Assembly: GCF_002008165.1 (NCBI RefSeq)
Contig: NZ_MRDM01000014.1
Location: 1,285,033-1,349,032, forward strand
Length of the DNA stretch: 64,000 nucleotides
Direction of reading: 5' to 3'
DNA from: Rhizobium laguerreae
Lineage (GTDB): Bacteria > Pseudomonadota > Alphaproteobacteria > Rhizobiales > Rhizobiaceae
In this document: positions 58,068 through 64,000 of the stretch, piece after piece
Layout of the letters: every line of letters begins with the position of its first letter
Numbering within the stretch: position 1 is the first letter of the stretch
Notes under the pieces: model-generated
Told to the model about the DNA's origin: nothing
The model's input: only the letters and a program-made list of their open reading frames with translations
The model's database searches: none
Translations under genes and position numbers: made by a program

Positions 58068-58083
58068 AGCAATTCCTATGCCG
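58068..58083 (-). promoter_or_regulatory. Sigma-54-like promoter upstream of ureD
   Basis: On the minus strand CGGCATAGGAATTGCT has GG and GC separated by 10 bp and reads close to the TGGCAC-N5-TTGC consensus (three mismatches in the flanks). Its -12 GC lies 60 bp upstream of ATG 58009. It suggests NtrC/RpoN control of urease by nitrogen status; a chance match is possible. Confidence 0.35.
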
Positions 58084-58160
58084 CCCCGAGCAGACCTTTG
58101 CCGGCGGCGGAAGGTTTCCCAGGCGCCGCGCCCTCTGCTGCAAAATGCGGCATCTGCCGG

Positions 58161-58856
58161 TCAGACAGTCAGGTGGCGGCGGGCCTCCGGCGTATCCAAC
58201 GTCTCGGCAAGCCCTTCATGCACGATTTCGCCGCGATCCATGATGTAGACATAGTCGGCAAGCTCGCGGCAGAAATCGAGATATTGCTCGACGAGCAGGA
58301 TCGCCATGCCTGTAGAGTCGCGCAGATAGCGGATCGCCCGGCCGATATCCTTGATGATCGATGGCTGAATGCCCTCGGTCGGCTCGTCGAGCACGAGAAT
58401 CCTCGGCCGTGTCACCATGGCGCGCCCGATCGCCAGCTGCTGCTGCTGCCCGCCAGAAAGATCGCCGCCGCGACGTGACAACATCGACTTCAGCACCGGG
58501 AAGAGACTGAAGATGTCATCGGGGATGTTGCGGTCGCGGCGGCCAAGCGGAGCAAAGCCGGTTTCGAGATTTTCCTTGACGGTGAGCAGCGGGAAGATTT
58601 CGCGCCCCTGCGGCACATAGCCGATGCCCTGCTTGGCGCGGGCAAAGGGCGGCAAGCCGTTGAGCTTGGTATCGTTGAAGGTGACGGTACCGGCCGACAG
58701 CGGATGCTGGCCGGTAACGGCGCGCAGAAGAGAACTCTTCCCCACGCCGTTACGCCCCAGCACGCAGGTGATCTTGCCCATCTCCGCTTTGATCGAGATG
58801 CCGCGCAGCGCCTGAGCGGCGCCGTAGTGGAGGTTTGCGTTTTCGACTGTCAGCAT
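58161..58856 (-). CDS. urtE: UrtE, urea ABC transporter ATPase
   Basis: This 231-aa ATPase is a LivF-type subunit: Walker A LGRNGVGKSSLLRAV (about residue 34), signature LSGGQQQQLAIGRAM (about 133) and Walker B ILVLDEPTEGIQPS. It forms the urea importer with UrtABCD. It lies 197 bp from urtD behind a repeat, so it may be partly uncoupled. Location next to ureD confirms the substrate as urea. Confidence 0.94.
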   Translation of the reverse strand: MLTVENANLHYGAAQALRGISIKAEMGKITCVLGRNGVGKSSLLRAVTGQHPLSAGTVTFNDTKLNGLPPFARAKQGIGYVPQGREIFPLLTVKENLETGFAPLGRRDRNIPDDIFSLFPVLKSMLSRRGGDLSGGQQQQLAIGRAMVTRPRILVLDEPTEGIQPSIIKDIGRAIRYLRDSTGMAILLVEQYLDFCRELADYVYIMDRGEIVHEGLAETLDTPEARRHLTV

Positions 58857-58899
58857 CGGTTTCCCTTTAAATCAAACTGCTGTCGGAGCAGGCCGCTGC

Positions 58900-59036
58900 C
58901 CCTCATCCGGCTGCCGCCACCTTCTCCCCGCTTGCGGGGAGAAGGGAATATGCCGCGACCTGTCCGTCCCTCGTCCACCTCTCGCATGGCACGTCCCCTC
59001 GCCCCGTTTACGGGGAAAGGGTGAGGGTGAGGGGCA
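58900..59036. repeat. REP-type palindromic repeat between urtD and urtE
   Basis: The stretch contains CTTCTCCCCGC/GCGGGGAGAAG (58921-58944), a second stem CCCCGTTTACGGGG near 59002 and ends CCCCTCATCC/GGTGAGGGGCATCC. It is the same family as 36352-36490. It sits between the stop of urtD and the start of urtE and would place large hairpins in the transcript. Confidence 0.75.
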
Positions 59037-59053
59037 TCCGGCAAACGCGACGC

Positions 59054-59818
59054 TCACCGCCCCAAATAGTTCTCGATGACCTTCGGATCCGAACTCACAA
59101 AATCGATCGACCCTTCGGCCAGCACCGATCCCTCAGCAAGGCAGGTCACCTTGACGCCGAGGTCTCGGATGAAGCCCATGTCATGTTCGACGACGACGAC
59201 AGACCGGGTTTTGGCGATATCCTTGAGCAGGATCGCAGTTTCCGCCGTCTCCGCATCCGTCATGCCGGCCACCGGCTCGTCGACGAGCAGGAGCTTCGGC
59301 TCCTGCGCCAGCAGCATGCCGATCTCCAGCCATTGCTTCTGCCCGTGCGAGAGATTGGCGGCGAATTCGTCGCGGCGATGCGTCAGCCGCACCGTTTCGA
59401 GGATCTCGTCGATGCGCGTCTTGTCCTCGCCCGAAAGCCGGTAGAACAGTGTCGAGAACACGCTACGACGGCGGTTCAGCGCCAGCTCCAGATTGTCCCA
59501 CACCGTATGGCTTTCGAAGACTGTCGGCTTCTGGAACTTGCGGCCGATGCCGAGCTGGGCGATATCGGCCTCGTCCTTCTTGGTAAGATCGATCGTGCCG
59601 TTGAAGAACACCTCACCCTCATCGGGCCTGGTCTTGCCGGTGATGATATCCATCATCGTCGTCTTGCCGGCGCCGTTCGGGCCGATGATGGCGCGAAGCT
59701 CGCCGGGTTCGATGACGATCGACAGCGAATTCAGCGCCTTGAAGCCGTCGAAGGAAACCGAGACGCCGTTGAGATAAAGCACGCTGGTGGGTTTGACGTC
59801 GGGGATCATGGCGCTCAC
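59054..59818 (-). CDS. urtD: UrtD, urea ABC transporter ATPase
   Basis: This 254-aa LivG-type ATPase has Walker A IGPNGAGKTTMMDIITG (about residue 43), signature LSHGQKQWLEIGMLL (about 155) and Walker B LLLVDEPVAGMTDAET, the variant AGMT typical of UrtD. Its start overlaps the urtC stop by 4 bp, so translation is coupled. Confidence 0.95.
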   Translation of the reverse strand: MSAMIPDVKPTSVLYLNGVSVSFDGFKALNSLSIVIEPGELRAIIGPNGAGKTTMMDIITGKTRPDEGEVFFNGTIDLTKKDEADIAQLGIGRKFQKPTVFESHTVWDNLELALNRRRSVFSTLFYRLSGEDKTRIDEILETVRLTHRRDEFAANLSHGQKQWLEIGMLLAQEPKLLLVDEPVAGMTDAETAETAILLKDIAKTRSVVVVEHDMGFIRDLGVKVTCLAEGSVLAEGSIDFVSSDPKVIENYLGR

Positions 59819-60978
59819 TCCGCTGCCTGGATTTTCGGCTCGATACCGTCTTCCTCAGCCGCCGGTGGTGCCGCCTTGGAGACGACCTTCCGCTTGCCGA
59901 GATATTGCGCAATCGTGCCGACGACACCCTTGGGCAGAAACAGCGTGACGGCAACGAAGAGGCCACCGAGCGCAAACAGCCAGAACTCCGGGAAGAGGCC
60001 GGTGAAGATCGTCTTGCCGCCGTTGACGAGGATCGCGCCGATGATCGGTCCGATCAGCGTCGCCCGCCCGCCCACCGCCGTCCAGATGACGACTTCAATC
60101 GAATTGGCAGGCGCGAATTCGCCGGGATTGATAATGCCGACCTGCGGCACGTAGAGCGCACCGGCAATACCAGCCATCATCGCCGAGACGACGAAGGTGA
60201 AGAGCTTGAAGTGCTCGACGCGGTAACCGAGGAAGCGCGTGCGGCTTTCGGCATCGCGCACGCCGACCAGCACCTTGCCGAACTTCGAGCGCACGATCGC
60301 CGAGGCGAGCAGCAGCGACAGCGCCAGGAAGATCGCAGTTGCGGCAAAAAGGACTGCACGCGTGCCGTCCGCCTGGACGTTGAAACCGATAATGTCCTTG
60401 AAATCGGTAAGGCCGTTATTGCCGCCGAAGCCCATGTCGTTGCGGAAGAAGGCCAGCAGCAGCGCGTAGGTCATCGCCTGGGTGATGATCGAGAGATAGA
60501 CGCCGTTGACGCGTGAGCGGAAGGCAAACCAGCCGAAGACGAAGGCGAGCAGCCCGGGCACGACGAGCACCATCAGCGCCGCAAACCAGAACTGGTTGAA
60601 GCCGTACCAGAACCAGGGCAGATCCTTCCAGTTCAGGAACACCATGAAGTCGGGCAGAACAGGGTCTCCATAGCTGCCGCGCGTGCCGATCTGGCGCATC
60701 AGATACATGCCCATCGCATAGCCGCCGAGCGCAAAGAAAGCACCGTGGCCGAGCGAGAGGATGCCGCAGAAGCCCCAGACGAGATCAAGCGCCAGCGCCA
60801 GCAGCGCGTAGGTCAGATACTTGCCGAACAGCGACATGATATAAGTCGGCACGTGCAGCGGATTGCTCGGCCCGGTCATCAGGTTCAGGACCGGCACAAG
60901 GACGGCGACCAGAAGCAGGAGGGCGATGGCAATGACGATCTTGCGATCGAGTGATCGGAGAAGGAAGGCCGTTATCAT
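59815..60978 (-). CDS. urtC: UrtC, urea ABC transporter permease
   Basis: This 387-aa LivM-type permease has about eight to ten membrane segments; GFCGILSLGHGAFFALGGYAMG (about residue 70) and SVNGVYLS-type loops (SRVNGVYLSIITQAM) are characteristic. The C-terminal tail (APPAAEEDGIEPKIQAAE) is hydrophilic. ATG 60978 overlaps the urtB stop by 4 bp. Longer upstream codons to 61428 are in urtB and not used. Confidence 0.95.
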   Translation of the reverse strand: MITAFLLRSLDRKIVIAIALLLLVAVLVPVLNLMTGPSNPLHVPTYIMSLFGKYLTYALLALALDLVWGFCGILSLGHGAFFALGGYAMGMYLMRQIGTRGSYGDPVLPDFMVFLNWKDLPWFWYGFNQFWFAALMVLVVPGLLAFVFGWFAFRSRVNGVYLSIITQAMTYALLLAFFRNDMGFGGNNGLTDFKDIIGFNVQADGTRAVLFAATAIFLALSLLLASAIVRSKFGKVLVGVRDAESRTRFLGYRVEHFKLFTFVVSAMMAGIAGALYVPQVGIINPGEFAPANSIEVVIWTAVGGRATLIGPIIGAILVNGGKTIFTGLFPEFWLFALGGLFVAVTLFLPKGVVGTIAQYLGKRKVVSKAAPPAAEEDGIEPKIQAAE

Positions 60979-62612
60979 GCTTCCACCGCCCTTCCTTTGA
61001 GTGCGAAGAGCCCGCGGGGACGCTTCTGGATGAAGAGAATGATGAGGACGAGCACCAGGATCTTGCCGAGCACGGCGCCGGCGAAGGGCTCGAGGAACTT
61101 GTTGACGACGCCGAGCGAGAGTGCACCGACCAGCGTGCCCCAGAGATTGCCGACACCGCCGAAGACGACGACCATGAAGCTGTCGATGATGTAGGATTGA
61201 CCGAGGTTCGGCGAGACATTGTCGATCTGGCTGAGCGCCACGCCGGCAATGCCGGCAATGCCCGAGCCGAGCGCGAAGGTGAAGGCATCGACCCAGCCGG
61301 TGCGGATGCCCATCGACGACGCCATGCGCCGGTTCTGCGTAACGGCACGCATCTGCAGGCCGAAGGCGGACCGTTTGAGCAGCAGGAGCAGCGCCACAAA
61401 GACCACCATCGAAAAGACGATGATCCACAGTCGGTTCCAGGTGATGGAGAGCCCGCCGAGATCGAAGACGCCGGACATCCAGGTCGGATTGCGGACCTCG
61501 CGGTTGGTCGGGCCGAAGCTGCTGCGCACCGCCTGCTGCAGGATGAGCGACACGCCCCAGGTGGCGAGCAGCGTTTCGAGCGGCCGGCCATAGAGATAGC
61601 GGATGACGGCGCGCTCGATCACCAGACCGACGAAGCCGGTAAAGACGAAGGCCGCAGGCACGGCAAAGGCCAGCGAATAATCGGCAAGTTCAGGAAAGGC
61701 GGAGGTAATGTATTCCTGCACCACATAGGTGGTGTAGGCGCCGATCATCACCATTTCGCCATGCGCCATGTTGATGACGCCCATGACGCCGAAGGTGATG
61801 GCAAGGCCGATCGCGGCAAGCAGCAGTACCGAGCCGAGAGACAATCCGTACCAGATGTTCTGGACGATATCCCACAGCGCCAGGCTGCGATTGATGGAGC
61901 TGATATCAGCCTGGATCGCCGGCTTCAGGTCGTCAGGCGCGGTTTGGAGTGTGGTGGTGAGGATGGTCAGAGCATCACGATTGCCGCGCGCCGCGATCGT
62001 ATCGATCGCAGCCTTCTTGTCTTCCACGCTCGCATCCGTCTTGAGCAGCAGCACTGCGCGCGCCGCTTCCATCGTATTCCTGATCTCAGCGTCTTTTTCG
62101 GCCGCAAGCGCCGTGTTCAGCAGGTCGAGATTGGCGGGATCGGCATCTTTCAGGAGGCCCTGCGCCGCGGCAAGCCGCGCGGAACGATCCGGGCTCATCA
62201 GCGTCAACTGGCTGGTGGCGGCGCCGATGACGCCGCGAAGCGCGTTGTTGATCTTGACCTTCGTCATCAGGTCCGGATCGACATCGGCAGCGGCTTCGCC
62301 GGTGATCGGATCGGAATAGGTCGGTTCGTCATCGGTACCGCCCTGGAGGAGAACCGGGCCGCCATCGGAATTGACGTAGAGAAGACCGTCGCTCAACTGC
62401 TGCAGGATCTGGCTGACATGCGGATTCTTGGAAGCAACCAGCGCCTTGATGGCCACTTCGCGTTCCGGGAAATCGCCGATGCCGAGCGCGTCGATGAGCA
62501 CGTGGATATCGTCCTGAGCCTGGACTTCGCTCGAGATCATCACGCCCGAAAATGTCAGGCCCGAAAATGCCAGGCAAACCGTGATGAGGAAAATCTTTAT
62601 GGCGCGATACAT
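60975..62612 (-). CDS. urtB: UrtB, urea ABC transporter permease with periplasmic N-terminal domain
   Basis: This 545-aa protein has a signal-like N-terminus, a soluble region of about 220 residues (helical repeats such as HVSQILQQLSDGLLYVNSD), and a LivH-type permease domain (about residues 255-545) with GLAITFGVMGVINMAHGEMV. The long N-terminal domain is normal for UrtB. It lies downstream of urtA; a hairpin in the intergenic region may lower its level relative to the binding protein. Confidence 0.94.
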   Translation of the reverse strand: MYRAIKIFLITVCLAFSGLTFSGVMISSEVQAQDDIHVLIDALGIGDFPEREVAIKALVASKNPHVSQILQQLSDGLLYVNSDGGPVLLQGGTDDEPTYSDPITGEAAADVDPDLMTKVKINNALRGVIGAATSQLTLMSPDRSARLAAAQGLLKDADPANLDLLNTALAAEKDAEIRNTMEAARAVLLLKTDASVEDKKAAIDTIAARGNRDALTILTTTLQTAPDDLKPAIQADISSINRSLALWDIVQNIWYGLSLGSVLLLAAIGLAITFGVMGVINMAHGEMVMIGAYTTYVVQEYITSAFPELADYSLAFAVPAAFVFTGFVGLVIERAVIRYLYGRPLETLLATWGVSLILQQAVRSSFGPTNREVRNPTWMSGVFDLGGLSITWNRLWIIVFSMVVFVALLLLLKRSAFGLQMRAVTQNRRMASSMGIRTGWVDAFTFALGSGIAGIAGVALSQIDNVSPNLGQSYIIDSFMVVVFGGVGNLWGTLVGALSLGVVNKFLEPFAGAVLGKILVLVLIILFIQKRPRGLFALKGRAVEA

Positions 62613-62667
62613 CGGCTTTCTCGCCCTTGATAGTGTTGGCCTCGCGGCGCAATCGCTGGGACGGAGC

Positions 62668-62695
62668 TTCCGCCCGGGATCAACCCCGGACGGAA
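62668..62695. promoter_or_regulatory. Hairpin between urtA and urtB
   Basis: TTCCGCCCGGG (62668-62678), a 6-nt loop and CCCGGACGGAA (62685-62695) pair with one wobble. It lies in the 115-bp gap after urtA. Such hairpins often stabilise the upstream mRNA and reduce read-through so that the binding protein is in excess. Confidence 0.45.
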
Positions 62696-62727
62696 TCCTT
62701 CAGGCAATCATCGGATCGGAGTCGTAC

Positions 62728-64000
62728 TCAGGAGCCCTTGCCACCGCACTTGCCCGTAGCGACGTTGAAGTTGCCGCAGGACATCGGCTTGCGCCAATCG
62801 GAGATCAGATCCTTGGAGTCAGGCAGGAAATCTGACCATTCGTCGCCGACGACGGCAGGTGTCTGCTGGACGATTTCGAACTGGCCGTCGGCCTGGATTT
62901 CACCGATCAGCACCGGCTTGGTGATGTGGTGGTTCGGCATGACGGTCGCATAGCCGCCCGAGAGGTTCGGAACGCTGACGCCGATAATGGTGTCGAGAAC
63001 CTTGTCGGTATCGGTCGTGCCGGCAGCCTGGACGGCCTTAACCCATGCGTTGAAGCCGATATACGCAGCTTCCATCGGGTCGTTCGTCACGCGCTTGTCG
63101 TTCTTGGTGAAAGCGTGCCAGTCCTTGATGAACTTCTTGTTGGCCGAGCTTTCGACCGATTCGAAGTAGTTCCAGGCAGCGAGATGGCCGACGAGCGGCT
63201 TGGTGTCGAGGCCGGCAAGCTCTTCTTCGCCGACCGAGAAGGCGACGACGGGGATGTCGGTTGCCTTGATGCCCTTGTTGCCCAGTTCCTTGTAGAACGG
63301 AACGTTGGCATCGCCGTTGATCGTAGAGACGACGGCGGTCTTCTTGCCGGCCGAACCGAATTCCTTGATCTTGGAAACTTCGGTCTGCCAGTCGGAGAAG
63401 CCGAACGGCGTGTAGTTGGTCATGATGTCTTCTTTCGGAATACCCTTCGAAATCAGGTATGCCTCGAGAATCTTGTTGGTCGTGCGCGGATAGACGTAGT
63501 CCGTACCTTCGAGAACGAAGCGCTTGACGCCTTCTTTTTCCATCAGGTAGTCGACAGCAGGAATGGCCTGCTGGTTCGGAGCAGCGCCGGTGTAGAAGAT
63601 GTTGCGCGAGGACTCTTCGCCTTCATACTGGACCGGGTAGAAGAGGATCGAGTTGGTCTCTTCGAAAACCGGCAGAACGGACTTGCGCGACGAGGACGTC
63701 CAGCAACCGAAGACGGCGGCAACCTTGTCCTTCTGGATCAGCTCACGTGCCTTTTCGGCAAACAGCGGCCAGTCGGAAGCCGGGTCGACGACGACGGCCT
63801 CAAGCTTCTTGCCGAGAAGGCCGCCCTTCTTGTTCTGCTGGTCGATGAGCATCAGCATGGCGTCCTTGAGCGTGGTCTCGGAGATGGCCATGGTGCCGGA
63901 GAGCGAGTGCAGAATGCCGACCTTGATCGTGTCATCGGCGGCAACTGCACCGCCGAAGGCGGCCGACGCCGCCATGACGGCGCCGAGCGCTGCGCCCGTA
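62728..64000 (-). CDS. urtA: UrtA, urea-binding periplasmic protein (5' end beyond window)
   Basis: The reading frame runs off the right edge, so the first residues are missing; the visible part starts with a signal-peptide tail (ALGAVMAASAAFGGAVAADD). The mature protein has DTIKVGILHSLSGTMAISET, SSRNIFYTGAAPNQQAIPA, EAAYIGFNAWVKAVQAAG and ends GNFNVATGKCGGKGS, the pattern of the Leu/Ile/Val-like urea-binding protein UrtA. It leads the urtABCDE operon, whose promoter lies outside this window. Confidence 0.95.
   Translation of the reverse strand, partial: TGAALGAVMAASAAFGGAVAADDTIKVGILHSLSGTMAISETTLKDAMLMLIDQQNKKGGLLGKKLEAVVVDPASDWPLFAEKARELIQKDKVAAVFGCWTSSSRKSVLPVFEETNSILFYPVQYEGEESSRNIFYTGAAPNQQAIPAVDYLMEKEGVKRFVLEGTDYVYPRTTNKILEAYLISKGIPKEDIMTNYTPFGFSDWQTEVSKIKEFGSAGKKTAVVSTINGDANVPFYKELGNKGIKATDIPVVAFSVGEEELAGLDTKPLVGHLAAWNYFESVESSANKKFIKDWHAFTKNDKRVTNDPMEAAYIGFNAWVKAVQAAGTTDTDKVLDTIIGVSVPNLSGGYATVMPNHHITKPVLIGEIQADGQFEIVQQTPAVVGDEWSDFLPDSKDLISDWRKPMSCGNFNVATGKCGGKGS

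Noticed and set aside
60951..62630. 559-codon open frame opposite urtB
   Set aside because: Antisense to a conserved permease; no recognisable domain or ribosome site.

Overview
The window is a chromosomal segment of an alphaproteobacterium of the Rhizobium leguminosarum/etli group. This rests on gene content and style: a tonB/hmuPSTUV heme-uptake locus, a PhyR-NepR-EcfG general stress response (GSR) module, a DUF2459 'urease-associated' gene, urtABCDE beside urease, thuA, and several families of palindromic rhizobial intergenic repeats. Coding density is high, most genes sit in overlapping operons, and no rRNA, tRNA, CRISPR array, transposase or prophage was seen.

Layout. 1-2.3 kb: the start of thuA, a TetR/SMR efflux pair, and a truncated-hemoglobin/DUF423 pair. 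2.4-10.1 kb: a heme-iron island. It holds a leftward operon (DUF2325, unknown 90-aa protein, IsdG-type heme monooxygenase, VOC protein), a secreted protein plus tonB, and the divergent hmuPSTUV operon. RirA-type IRO motifs (TGA-N9-TCA) lie upstream of the DUF2325 operon and between orf1-tonB and hmuP. 10.1-14.3 kb: the GSR core (DUF883/holin-like pair, ecfG, nepR, phyR, HWE-type histidine kinase). 14.6-17.3 kb: preTA for reductive pyrimidine catabolism. 17.4-27 kb: an alpha-glucan/trehalose region (treZ, a TreS-like GH13, an LLM flavoprotein, an alpha-glucosidase) with a SIR2 protein, a DUF6766 membrane protein and an SDR; several of these genes carry EcfG-type promoter motifs. 27.3-31 kb: ftrA/rhodanese and an MDR oxidoreductase/LysR pair. 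31-34.1 kb: heme oxygenase plus a bacteriophytochrome hybrid kinase. 34.1-43.1 kb: a RutR-like regulator, beta-ureidopropionase, a DUF559 protein, dihydropyrimidinase, a cupin protein and an NMT1-type ABC importer. 43.4-48.8 kb: an RND efflux pair and a Crp/Fnr regulator. 48.8-58 kb: urease genes (ureD, A, B, C, E, F, G) interspersed with accessory genes, a VapBC module and a diguanylate cyclase. 58.2-64 kb: urtE, D, C, B and most of urtA.

How the genes fit together. Pyrimidine degradation is split: step 1 (PreTA) lies about 17 kb from steps 2 and 3 (HydA, HydC) and the importer, but both loci carry similar RutR-like palindromes. Urea is imported by Urt and hydrolysed by the adjacent urease. 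Heme is taken up by TonB/HmuTUV, handled by HmuS, and probably opened by the IsdG-type enzyme, while a second, unrelated heme oxygenase at 31 kb probably supplies biliverdin to the phytochrome. The stress sigma factor in this window probably drives the DUF883 pair, the sensor kinase, both GH13 transcripts and the SDR.

No wholly new system was proven. The best leads are the GSR-linked glucan/trehalose region, the iron-regulated DUF2325-heme monooxygenase operon, the RutR-like sites, the SIR2/DUF6766 neighbours, and dispersed repeats that repeatedly supply neighbouring stop codons.
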